NCBI GenBank assembly: GCA_029168955.1
Contig: JAPDOI010000010.1
Location: 2,565,001-2,629,000, forward strand
Direction: 5' to 3'
Source: Aplectana chamaeleonis
Taxonomy: Eukaryota > Nematoda > Chromadorea > Rhabditida > Cosmocercidae
Length of the DNA: 64,000 nucleotides
Part shown: positions 52,960-63,607 of the stretch, in pieces
Numbering within the stretch: the stretch's first letter is position 1
How the letters are laid out: each line of letters begins with the position of its first letter
Notes under the pieces: model-generated
What the model was told of the DNA's origin: nothing
Databases searched by the model: none
What the model saw: the letters and a program-made list of their open reading frames with translations, nothing else
Position numbers and translations under genes: made by a program

Positions 52960-54407
52960 GTACATTGGCTCCGCCCAGTAACATCTAGAGGTCCTGCCCT
53001 TTGATGGTGACCCCAATGGAGGTCGGGCGTGTGCCGACCGCGACGTGTGTCGGTGTGTCGACCGCGACGCGTGTCGCTGTAATATAGTTCCTAAGCTAGA
53101 TGAAACAGTCCTGCAGGATGTAAACTGGTGCTAAACAGGCCGCTAAACGCGACACATCGAATTGTCAACAGCCGAACAACAGGCGGGCGTCGCTGAGCAA
53201 CGGGCAGGTCTCAGGCTGACTATACGCGTGATTTGACTTTTCAACCGGGAGCGGTTTATGAGATGGCAACTTATCAACCTGTTGTCAACGCCCCAGTTTG
53301 CCTGAGGGAGCGATTAGGCTGCGACGCACCGTGGATTCTGAAGTCCCATACCTGAAGGCACGCCTGGATAGTGAAGACGGGCCCTACAATACCGGTCACA
53401 TCTTTTGCGCTTTTGGCAAGAATGACGCAAAAACGCGTTTTTGTGCCTTTTTCTCATGACTCTGTTCAAAGTGGTCTATATGAGAAAATGGAGGAGATAT
53501 CTGGACTAAACATTCATTGCTCTTTCTTTTGAGCCCTCACATGTCTTACTGTGCTTGAAAGCATATAGGTGTGACACTATCAATCGAGTGCGTGATACGC
53601 GAAGGCGTCGTCCGTCGTCCGTCGCTCAGGCGCAAGAGGTCTGCGATCACAAAAATGCTCAGTACAGACTCCTTTAAAATAGAAACATTCACCCTGGAGA
53701 CCTTCCCAGCCTTGCGGTATCTCGGTGATTTGGGCTCAAAACGACCCCAAATCTTAGACGTCCCGTTCTAAGCTCGAACAGGACGAACCGACGTGAGACT
53801 CGGTAAATAACATTTTTGTGATCCCTTTCTAAACACATAAGCTCTGCAGCAGCCCAATCCGAAAGACTAAATTATCACCACCTTCAGACGTGCTAAAACA
53901 GCGCTTTTTCACTGATTCGACATCCCGGCAGAAACACTTACCGTCCTTCGCTCGGGCGTTAAATGTTCGCGAGCACATTTGCACTTAGTATGATCTCCTT
54001 TAAAACGGGATTATCCGGTCTGAAAGCATTTCCAGCCTAGACTTTTCCGGCGTCAAACTGGCGAAAAAACACTGTTTTGCCATGGCAGATCTCAAGGTGG
54101 TGAAACTCAGCCAAATACTTTCAGAATGTCTCACTAAAATATACTAAATGATGATATGAACACATTCAATTCTCCAACACCTGCTACGCCCTCGCGTTTC
54201 GCACTCTCGATTGATTGTGTCACACCTATATGCTTTGCTGCAGAGTAAGACAAAAGAGGGTCCGAAAGCTGCCGAGATGTCGTACGTTCGTGCCGTGGCA
54301 GTGTGGAGGAAAGAAGACCACCTCCGTGCAAACCGACGTCAACCCCTCCGCGTGGAGGGTTTTTGTCATGGGAGAGATGCTGGCTGGCTGCAGCTCTCCT
54401 AAGGATT

Positions 54408-54565
54408 GTATGGTTTCCGTTTTCATTTTAGTCTGACGCATGGACCAGGCGGCTGGCCGTGCGAGGTTGGCAACCTCACTGAAGAGTGGGGTTTCGATTC
54501 GTTCGTGGTGATCTACCGTCGCAGCCCAGTACATTCATCAGACTAAAATGATTGTGCGAACTCTA
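54408..54565 (+). repeat. K repeat, copy 5, at the LINE 5' end
   Basis: Inner inverted ends TTTTAGTCTGACGCATGGAC and GTACATTCATCAGACTAAAA, with the central GTGGGGTTTCGATTC. The latter loosely resembles a Pol III B box. The last 18 bp are the first six codons of the LINE reading frame. Confidence 0.8.
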
Positions 54566-57500
54566 CTACAAAGGGCCGGCATCGAGAAGAATCCAGGACC
54601 CACTCAGGAGCACCTATGCGCCACACGCAGCAACGTCACCTGGAATGGGATAAGTGTCCAATGTTTTGGATGTCAGAGACGGGTGCATCTCTTCTGTTCG
54701 GGTCTCAGTTCTGTGGGGCATCACGATCCATCCTTCCGTTCTGTTCTGTGCTCTGGCCCAGTAACTCTGGGGTCGGATGCATCAACGCGAATCTCGTTGT
54801 TTGGGCAGGCGCGGGGCACACGGTGCAGCAAAATCGACATGCTAAGGTATCGGGGCAGGGGCAAGGGCAGTGCCCCTAACTGCCCCGGCTAGGAAGCTGG
54901 GGCAGCGGCTGCCCCAGCTAGGGCAAGAATGAGGCGACGCTGCAGAAAAAGACTTTTTTCTTTTTCCCAGCTATTATTAATATTCTTTTCGCATCGTGTT
55001 AAAAGGTATACGCCTAACCTTCACACTTATAGCAGAAATTATTCCATTCTTGATAACTTCTCATCATATATCCTGATTTTTAGCATTTGCTTGCCGTTTT
55101 CATTAGAATAATTCCACAATACTGCCTGCATCTTCTTTCTCCATGAAGCTTCCGTGATCCTTGCACTATTGATTGATGTGCAACAGGTTGAGAAATATTA
55201 AGAACTTTTGAAAAACGAATATTCGCTCGTCAGATCCTTCGAATTTTAAAAGATAGGTGTAGCAAGTATGGTGTGTTATGTGTTGCTTTGAAAAAAAAAG
55301 CGTTTGATCGAGAATATATGCTCGCGTTCGGCAATCTTTCTGTTGAATAGAGGGGATTTTTGAGAAGGGTTAGGCAAAACAAGTCACCCCCAGAAATAAA
55401 ACGACTGAGGTTCTTTTCCAGATTTTTGAGAGATTACTGAGCGTCTTGTAGGGTACTGTAGGTGAGAAAATTAGCGGAAAAACTCCTATGACTGTGTTCA
55501 AAGAGATCGTATGCAGCTTTGATGGACATATTCGAATGATATGTTCAAAAATAGTTTTAGAAAAGTAAATTTCATTTGGAGTGCCCTGGCTATATAAACG
55601 AAAGTGGTTTCCGTGTGAGCTCAGTAACTGTAATATTCTGCCTTGTATCCTTCCTCGCATTCCCCTGTTTTGTTCTCATCTTTCGTTCTCACAGCGAATC
55701 TTCCAGTCCCTCTCCTTCAAACCGGAGAAAACAAAAAAAACTGTCAACAAAGTAAGCTGGCTAATTATCATATTTCATAGTAACACTAATCATAAAAGAG
55801 GTAGCAAAATGGCATTCAAAGCCAGAATACTACGCATAGTTCTCGAAATACGCCACAAAATTGTTCAAACGTTGATACTTAAATCAGTACATACATAACG
55901 TTTGTAGTTTTCCACGTTTTGGGAACGTTCAAGCCCCAAAAACGAATACACTTCAAATTAAATTACATGGCGAAATTCAGAACGAAATCACGCCATAAAT
56001 ATATCCTTATAAAACGCTACATCAGAAAAGGAGGGAATACAAGATGTTTTACCGCTGTAAAAACAAAAAGCAGTAGAAAACAGGAGGCGCTAAGCAGACG
56101 GGGCGAAAATTCTCAGCTGTGTCGACTTATCGATCGCAGGTTTCGGGCCGTAAAATTAAGCGTTATACGTGATTTGCCTACACTACGCTTGGGCCAGCTT
56201 CCCCGATGCCGTCGAGCGCTTGTGCTTACGGGCAGGGCACAGACTCTCGAGGCGCCTGCCCTATGGTAACCAGACCCTGCCCTTGCAGTTGCCCCCACGT
56301 GTGCGTTGATGCATCCGGCCCCTGATTCCTCATTTACCAACCGCCCCCTCTCTATTGTTCATATTAACCTCGATGGCCTTCGTGCCAAGTTGTCTGAACT
56401 CTCTCTTGTTGCTCGTACTCATCATCCTGATGTCATAATGGTTCAGAAAAGCAAGCTTTCTCCTTCCGCTACCGCTCGACACCCTAACATTCTTGGCTAC
56501 ACTGCTTATCATGCTCCAAGGTCAGCTCTCGGCGTAGAAGTTTCCACTTTCGTATTATCAAATCTGTCCTCTCATATCATACCAAACACACCAAAGGACG
56601 GTACTCCTGAGTACCTACCTATCCATCTCCCTCTTAAAACGCCTATATCTCTTTTTAATATCTATATCCCTCCTACCACGTCCTTTCCCCAATCTTATGA
56701 CCCTACTCCCTCACTCAAGCAGTTGTACAACTGCTCCCTTTCACCCTCTGTTGTCTTCGCAGGCGAACTCAATGCTCATACATTCTGCTCGTCACTTGAT
56801 ACTGACGCTAGAGGAGAAGACGTCGAAGAATGGGCGGAGGAGTGCGATCTGGTCATTCTCAACGATGATCAGCTCACTCGTCTCCCGGCCAACGGCCGAT
56901 CCTCTAGTCCAGCCATATCTCTTGTATCATCTAATCTCCCCAGCGCCTGCTCTTGGTCGACCGCTACAACTCTGTGCAGTGATCATAACCCCGTCATTGT
57001 CCATGTAGATCTTTCTAATTCTTTCGCTCCTTATTCAGGTATCCGTCAAAGGTCTTACCCTAATCTTTGCCTTGCAGACTGCCGCTTGTTCAGGGAGGTG
57101 GCACTCCGCCATGTGGATGACTACCCATGGAATGGAAACGTGCACGAGAAAGAACGTCACTTGACGGACGCGATTCGCAAGGCAATGAAAGCCGCCATTC
57201 CGGAGGGCTGAGTTAAGACCTTCTTTCCCAATGTCACCAGGGAAATCTTGGAGAAGATAAGGACAAGGGATGCAAAGAGAGTGGCAGATCACCTGGATCT
57301 GATCATTAAAAAGTTGGATAGTGAGATGAAGCGAGATCCGGACAAGCACAAGAAGGAGTGTTGGGAGAAATTCACAGAGAAGATGAATTTCAAGAGTGAT
57401 GGAGCGTCAACTTGGAAAGTTCTAGAAAAGATCTCGGGCAAGAGCACCTCAACCAACTATTCCACGATCGAGTTCGAGAATGGAGTTTCAAATCGGGAAA

Positions 57501-59386
57501 GAAGGCTGCAACTGCTCTCGGAAAGAATTTGTTTATAACTCAGGCTAAGAGAGGGAAACAGAATCGAGTGAATGTCAGAGAGCTCTGTAAGTTGCCGCTC
57601 ATGAGCGAAGCAGAAGCTGTGACGCCCGCGCAGATCGAAAAGGTGATCAAAGAGATGCGCAACTCGAAGGCTATAGGGCCGTATGGCATTAGTCCAGCGG
57701 TCTTGAAGAAACTGCCGTTTGAGATTATGCCAATCCTGGCTGACGTCATCAACACATCCTTTGGTACGTGCATCATAACCCAAGACTGGAAAATGGCAAG
57801 CGTCGTTCCGTTGCCCAAGCCAGGTAAATCGCCATCGACGGCTAAGGGATACAGGCCAATAATTCTGTTATCACCAATGGCAAAGGTCGCTGAGAAACTG
57901 GTCGTCAAGGAGCTGGCCGAGCATAATAACAATCAGCAGCACAAGCATGGATTCCGCAAATTACATTCTACCACCACGGCGCTGCAGGAGATTGTGAGCT
58001 ATGCTCTGGATGGCTTCAACGCCGGAAAGCCTCAACGCACTGTTGGAGTAGCCCTGGACCTCACGAAGGCGTTTGTCACTGTCAACTTGGGCATACTGTC
58101 TGAGAAGCTATTGAGGTCCACCATCCCGCCTTGGCAGAAGCGATGGATTACCGCACTCATCAAAGGGCGCCAAGCAAAAGTGCTGTCCCAGGGACATGTC
58201 TCTAATAGCATCCCGATCGCTGCCGGTATCCTTCAAGGAGGAGTCATATCGCCTGCTCTGTTCAGCCTTTACCTTGAAGATTTGCCCGTCCCCCCAAGTG
58301 ACATCAAAGTCGTTGCGTATGCGGATGACATCACCATCTCGTGCCGAGACAGAGACAATAATATAGCTGCACGCAAGATCAATAGCCACCTCATCGTTAT
58401 GAAGAGCTTTCTCGATGATATGATGCTCACTGTCTCTGCAGCTAAATCATCTGTATCTGTTTTCTCCACTGACTCTAAGGAACACTGTGCTCACCCCGTT
58501 GTGAATTGGGAAGACGCTCTTCTGCCTGCCGCATGTTTCTCTGAGCTGCTCGGCCTAGTATTGGATCCTTCGTTGAGGTTCCACAAGAATACTGAGCAGG
58601 AACAGGCTTAAGTGAAAGCAAAGCTCAACGTCCTACGAGCTCTGGGAGGAACGTCGTGGGGAAGTAGCAAGGAGACAAGTTTGACCACCTACAAGGCAAT
58701 ATTGCAGCCGGCGTTGGAGTACGCGGCACCGTTATGGCAGCACATAATATCGGATTCATCGTGGAGAAAGATGCAGCGAGTCCAAAATGCTGCTCTTCGG
58801 ATTGATACTGGGTGTGCAAAGAACACTCCAGTGGAACACTTTCATGCTGAAGCCCGAATTCTGCCAGTTAAGGAGCACTGCTAACTCCAAGCGCAGCAAC
58901 TGGTTATCATCATTGCCGAGCAGCCTGACCACAAAGTAAGAAGGATCATGAATTCCGTGAGAGAGACATATCAGAAGGCCTTTTGCGGATGCTCCCGAGA
59001 AAGTCGATATACAAAGATGGACGTGCTCCCAACTGGATCGTCTGCGTCTTTTAAGTGTGGAGCACACCAAGTTCGTCAGGGATCTTTTGAGTAGGATGAC
59101 CGTCAATCCCATATTGGGGGTCGTACCACCCGGAGTCAGCAACACCGAGATGGAACTCGGTAGGGGGCTAGAAGTACCCTCGCCTCGTTACGCTGCGGTC
59201 ATTCCCCTATGCTGATGTCATTCTTGCATAAGATCGATCGCCGTAAGCCTGACGAGTGCCCGGACTGTGGTAGCCGTGGCCACACAACTGAACACCTATT
59301 CGATTGCCCAAAGAGGCCTACCACTCTGACAACAATGGATTTGTGGACGAATCCGGTTTCAGTCGCCCGTTTCTGGAACCTTTGAC
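54548..59386 (+). pseudogene. CR1/L2-type LINE protein: 2A-like N-terminus, zinc finger, EN, RT; inactivated
   Basis: Order of domains: a 2A-like GIEKNPGP at 54578-54601 (canonical D-x-E-x-N-P-G-P, here Gly replaces Asp); a PHD/RING-like Cys-His cluster with CFGCQRRVHLFC; endonuclease from 56309 (HINLDGLR, then QKSKL where QET is usual, GELNAH where GDxNAH is usual, SDHNPVIV); RT with motif A ALDLTKAF, motif B GILQGGVISPAL and intact YADD at 58318-58329; C-terminal CPDCGSRGH-HLFDC zinc knuckle near 59260-59310. Lesions: a stop near 54890, an AT-rich insertion 54930-56170, stop at 57209, frameshift near 57490, stops at 58609 and 58882. The first six codons lie in K repeat sequence, so the true start is uncertain. 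It is dead in cis. Confidence 0.9.
54930..56170. other. AT-rich insertion within the LINE
   Basis: Composition changes sharply from the GC-richer LINE coding sequence. A 20-bp inverted repeat, GGGGTCGGATGCATCAACGC (54769-54788) and its complement with one mismatch (56303-56322), brackets the zone, though it may be chance symmetry of LINE sequence. Contains a half-site of the 35.7-kb foldback family at about 55555. No gene. Confidence 0.5.
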
Positions 59387-59579
59387 AAAAACCTTCCTGC
59401 GGCTACAAAGAAGAAGAAGAGGGTCCGAAAGAAAAAGATTTCATTGCTGGTTTCAAATATCTCCTCAGATTCTCAAGCGGACCGCTTTGAACAGAATAAT
59501 GAGAAAAGGGCACAAAAACGCGCTTTTGCGTCTTTTTCGCCCAAAACGCAAAAATTAAGTCCGGTATTGTTTAGATGAC

Positions 59580-60460
59580 TCACATGGAGCCGCAATTTGC
59601 CATGTTTTCGATGTATTCCAGCGGGAGAACCTGACAGATAATGGACTCCAGTTCAGTTGGAGAAGGGGGGGGGGGGGTTGGCATCCAAGGTTTATTCATA
59701 GAAATGAGTAAAATATTGATTTCAGATATTTGATACCGCTATAACGATGACTGTGTCCAAGGAACCTCATAGAAGTGCTTCGATCAATGGTCATCCCGTA
59801 CAAGTTTACACGGCACAGAATGGTTAATTAGTGAACGAGCAGGCAAAGAACGAATAAGGAGTTGTGCCTACCGATTGGTCGATCCAAGAACCAAATAAAT
59901 TATACACCCGTTGTCGTAGAGAGGTCATCACCTAAATGGATGAGAAAATACATAGAGTCTGATTGGGGTAATCATTAAAGGTAATGTTCGCGCTAAATCA
60001 TTAATGCTGTTTTTTCTTCATGAAAATTTAAGAGGGCAAGTGTTTATCGTGATAGCTGTGTAAGAATGAACCGCGAAAAGCGGCTCGGCCACTAAAGCAG
60101 GATCACCCAATTTTCACAATTTTCCTGCCTGTTTTTCATGATTCATTCTTCATTGCCGTCACAAAGAACCCCTCGTGCTGAAGATTCTGACAAAAAGCAA
60201 ACTTGTTTCTATTGAGAACACAGACTTGAGTACTCGAAGAGTATCGAAAAGGTAAGAAAAAGCGCTCCCTATTCTCGTAGCGGAATCACATTTGAAAAAG
60301 CGGGGTAGCGACGTCACTAGGAAATCGAAGACGTTTTCATCAATCCGGGTAGCAAAAACTCTGCACAGTATGACAGACTCCCAGTAAGGATTGCGACTTA
60401 ATTCGAAATTTCCTTCCTCTTTCGATAGGTCAACAAGAAAGATTATAGAATAATTAGGAA
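59580..60460 (-). other. no further exon recognised downstream of the Hint exon
   Basis: The minus strand stays open from the Hint exon donor to about 60159, but the residues have no recognised motif. A G-run lies at about 59667-59679. If the Hint gene is intact its 3' exons may be here or deleted. Confidence 0.4.
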
Positions 60461-60467
60461 GTCTTAC

Positions 60468-60626
60468 AGAGAAGTATGTGGTCTGCAACGTGGCCTCATT
60501 AACATCGCTATAGCATGACGCCAACATATCATTAACAATAATTCGTCCATTAGGAGTGAGAGGAGAAAATATTCCTCGCCTTGAGGTGATAGAGATGTCT
60601 TGGAGTCTCTGCTGTCGAAAACCGTT
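60468..60626 (-). CDS. Hint-domain exon of a hedgehog-related (warthog/groundhog-type) protein, partial
   Basis: A 159-bp, phase 0-0 exon is bounded by a nematode-style acceptor ATTTTCAG (60634-60627) and donor GTAAGA (60467-60462). It encodes 53 residues including SRRGIFSPLTPNGRIIV and NDMLASCYSDVNEATLQ. This is the characteristic C-terminal part of the Hint autoprocessing domain (G-I-[YF]-[AS]-P-[LM]-T, then VN...ASC[YH]). Hint domains of nematode hedgehog-related proteins self-cleave secreted precursors. The rest of the Hint domain and the secreted N-terminal domain were not found in the window; the K6 repeat lies upstream in the presumed intron. Most likely one exon of a host gene or a gene fragment. 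No frameshift is seen in the exon. Confidence 0.72.
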
Positions 60627-60925
60627 CTGAAAATGACCTTTAAATGCATATCTGCGCCTACTCGGTATGTTCATCGAGTTGATGAACGCTTTGCACGGCA
60701 ATTGCGAGCAATATTGGATAAAATTTCCAAGCAATATGCACTACCTAATTTTCGGAATAACGGCGGTTTTTGAGCGCTCTCGCTGCATATCAGAGACTAT
60801 TTAATCATACAGACAACGTTAGGTTTTTTTCCAGGCAGCTATTTTCGACGCGAATTCATTCGCAAAGTGCTTGGTCGTGAGAGATGTGGTCAGCGAGTCT
60901 AGATATAACGTTTTTGATGCTTGAA

Positions 60926-61088
60926 AGAGTACGCGTAAGCCTTTTAGTCTAGCAAATGCATTGGGCTGCGACGATAGGTCGCAGAGCGCGATCAAAACCC
61001 CGTTGGTCGATGATGCCGCCAACACCGCAAGGCCGGCCGCAATGATCGCGCCTGATCCATTCACTAAACTAAATCTGATACGGAGACC
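60926..61088 (-). repeat. K repeat, copy 6
   Basis: On the minus strand, from GGTCTCCGTATC through TGGATCAGGCGCGA and GACCTATCGTCGCAGCCC to TACGCGTACTCT. More diverged than copies 3-5. Confidence 0.75.
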
Positions 61089-61332
61089 AAATATTCATAG
61101 TACATTTGCTCTAGAGTTGAGGTCAATTCTTAACCCCCACCACTAATGCTTGGTGATAGCGTCCATGATGAAATTCGTTGTACAATTAAATGTCTCACAA
61201 TCAAACTTACTAGTTATTCATAAACTCTACTAATGTCGCAGACTTGGTCTGAATCAGAAAGCAGAAAATATCGACAATGTCGCCGAATCAGGAATGGTGG
61301 AGAGCGCTGCTTTCCGATTTTCGACCATCTCA

Positions 61333-61575
61333 TGCAATTCTCGGCCCCGAATCGCACCGAACAAGAATCGAAGCCGCCTGACAGTCCGACTCGTTCTCCC
61401 AATGTTGGGACCACTACATACTGTTGCTGTATGGGCGATTAGTGGTGCTCGGACAGCAACAGCAGTGGCCCGGAAAGCAACAGCAGTGGCTCGGACAGCA
61501 ACAGAAGTCGACCCGCAGATTGGGAGAACGAGCCGAATTGTAAGGCGGCTCGGGGGCGAGAATGCGAGAATTGCC
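61333..61575. mobile_element. TIR element F2
   Basis: Ends GCAATTCTCGGCCCCGA and CTCGGGGGCGAGAATGCGAG, then AATTGCC. Centre contains 21-bp repeats with GGACAGCAACAGCAGTGG. Uninterrupted relative of F1; it also has a short local duplication near the left end. Confidence 0.8.
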
Positions 61576-61579
61576 TAAG

Positions 61580-63540
61580 TTCCTTGATTATATCAAAGGG
61601 TAGAAACATTCAAGTCAGCACGTTCACGGGAATCAGTTTTTCAATGACTGTCTTGTGAATGACGCTTTGCCGTTGTCAGAAATCTGCTAATCTTCATATA
61701 AATGAGTGACAAACATCGCAAACTTTGGCGACATGTTACAGAGCGTACGAGGGGAAATTGTCTGCTTCACAAAAGAGCGTATCCGTTTGTACTTGAAAAT
61801 AATCAATCTTATCGATTTTCTGATCGATAAAGTGAATTTTCAAAAAGTTGCCCTCCTTTTTCCCGCTCCTCGTAGCCGTACTAGATATCTCAAGCGTAAA
61901 TGAGAAGTGGATGTTTTCCGAAAACTACAACTATGAAAATAAAGGAATCATTCTGAAAACAGAACCTTTTTTCATGATAGCGACACAGAAAACCGCGCGT
62001 GGCGGGGAGAAAGGAGCGTACTTCATATAATTTACTCGAAAATTGAAGAAAATGAGTTTTGTTCAAAATCTAATTATAGTATCTTGTAGAGGAAAACAAT
62101 GCCTTTCTTATGGTCTATAACAAGTCTCCAAAATTCTGAAATTCCTTTGCCAACGGCGAAGATCTCTGGGTCTGGTCCATGCACTTTTTCAAAACCACGC
62201 AGAGCAGTTTCTGGCGAAATGACACCGATAAATCGGTGAGGGGGTAAGAGCAAGTGTCGAAAACAACAGAGTATTTAATTATTCAGATTGCTGGCACTAG
62301 TGTTCTACTTCTCAATAAATAGTGACACTTAAAAACAGGAGAACTTATGTTTCGTCCCACCGTCAAAGAAAAATGATTGAGCCGCCTTCCTTTAGATAGC
62401 GCAGTTAATTTTGAAGAAAACTGACGACTTGTTCGTAATATATGAAAAAGAAAAGAGGTGAAAAAAGATGTTTTTGCTCTCCGAAACCTTCCATTACTCA
62501 GGCAAACTAGGGATCGGAGCGCCGTAGAATACGTCAGATATGGATCGGGCGGGCGGACAGCCGGTGCAGCTGCCGAAAATGCCAGCGCTGGCTTTTAGCC
62601 GGCAGGCTGTACAAGCGCCGACCTTCTGCCGTCAGCATTATCGACATGTTCGAGCGCATGAAATCACGTCATTGATCAACTTTCCATTCGACTCCTGTCA
62701 ACTCGACAACGCGTGCTCTTTCTCCTTCACTGTCCTCTCGTGCATTTACTCTTCAGTTGTTCGCTTTTTTTCGCTTGTATAATGTTCCAGTCTGTCTTCG
62801 GGTACTAATCCCGTTATTGAACTTTACTTTGCTCTTAGTGAGCATTTTTGGTGGTTTTTGAACAACTGTTGAACGAGACTCTTCACCTGAACTCCGAAAT
62901 CTTTTGAAAACCTAGCACTCGACCTCAGGTTTGCTTCCTGCAACGATTCGAAGCCCACGACCACTCACAAAAATTCAAATTTTTAAAAGGAATATCTAAT
63001 GCGCAAAACGTTAGAGAAATATAAATTTTCGAATGGCTGATGGCCTTTAGCTGACACGTGCTCTCGATGAGAACACAAAATAGATGAGATCGGAGCTATA
63101 GAGTAGTCGAAAATTTTCAGAACGATAAAATTATTGAATCCGAAGAGGGCTAGTTGTCGACTGTGTCGCGGTCTCGCAGTGCTGTGCAAGACGACATCTT
63201 CCAGCTGACGCTAAATAGCGAGCAGATTGCAAAAAAAATGTGGATTGGTCGAGACACAGGTGCGAAACTGTCGCGCGAAGTAGATCCCACTAGCTTCATC
63301 GCGCGCATTGGCTGACAGTGCTGGGCGCGATCTATCGCTGTACTGGGCACGGCGGATTGAGCCAGTCCTTCCAACGCATCCCGACGCCACGACGCAACTA
63401 TGCACTGGGCCTAAGTAGCACGCTCGGAAGCAACGATATCAGTACCTTGTTAATGATATCTCGGCGCGTACGCAACGTACCCTATATTTCGAAGCCAAAT
63501 TTTCTCTGTTCCCTCATGTGTTTGTGCGGGGCGAGGATAG
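61580..63540. other. no gene recognised
   Basis: Short frames. A GC-rich patch at 62510-62660 with a CCGGCNGGCTGT-like repeat is visible but no gene or bounded element. Confidence 0.45.
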
Positions 63541-63552
63541 ACAGTGAGGTAA

Positions 63553-63607
63553 TGAGGGGTTAAGGAGACGCAGCATGAGGATAGTGAGGGGTTAAGGAGA
63601 CGCAGCA
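63553..63607. repeat. short direct repeat
   Basis: TGAGGGGTTAAGGAGACGCA followed by GCA occurs twice, at 63553 and 63585. The remainder to 64000 is AT-rich with nothing recognised. Confidence 0.9.

Larger units (their letters stand above)
54269..59417 (+). mobile_element. CR1/L2-type LINE insertion with 14-bp TSD
   Basis: Flanked by AGAGGGTCCGAAAG at 54255-54268 and 59418-59431. The 3' end is a short AAGAAGAAG tail. The 5' part contains K repeat copy 5. The left arm of X shows the unoccupied sequence in reverse. Length is 5.15 kb, including an AT-rich insertion at about 54930-56170. Confidence 0.88.
53386..59570. mobile_element. palindromic element X, right arm split by the LINE
   Basis: The left arm (53386 to about 53605) matches in reverse the sequence about 54165-54254 plus 59432-59570. 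Shared blocks include ACAATACCGG (end), CAAAAACGCG, ATAGGTGTGACAC and AATCGAG. Removing the LINE gives an element of about 1.04 kb with arms of about 220 bp. No protein is encoded. Terminus is of the ACAATACC type seen in G and H. Confidence 0.85.

Noticed and set aside
62540..62782. 80-codon plus-strand frame in a GC-rich patch
   Set aside because: No domain, no splice context and low-complexity Gly/Pro/Ala-rich start; not supportable as a gene.
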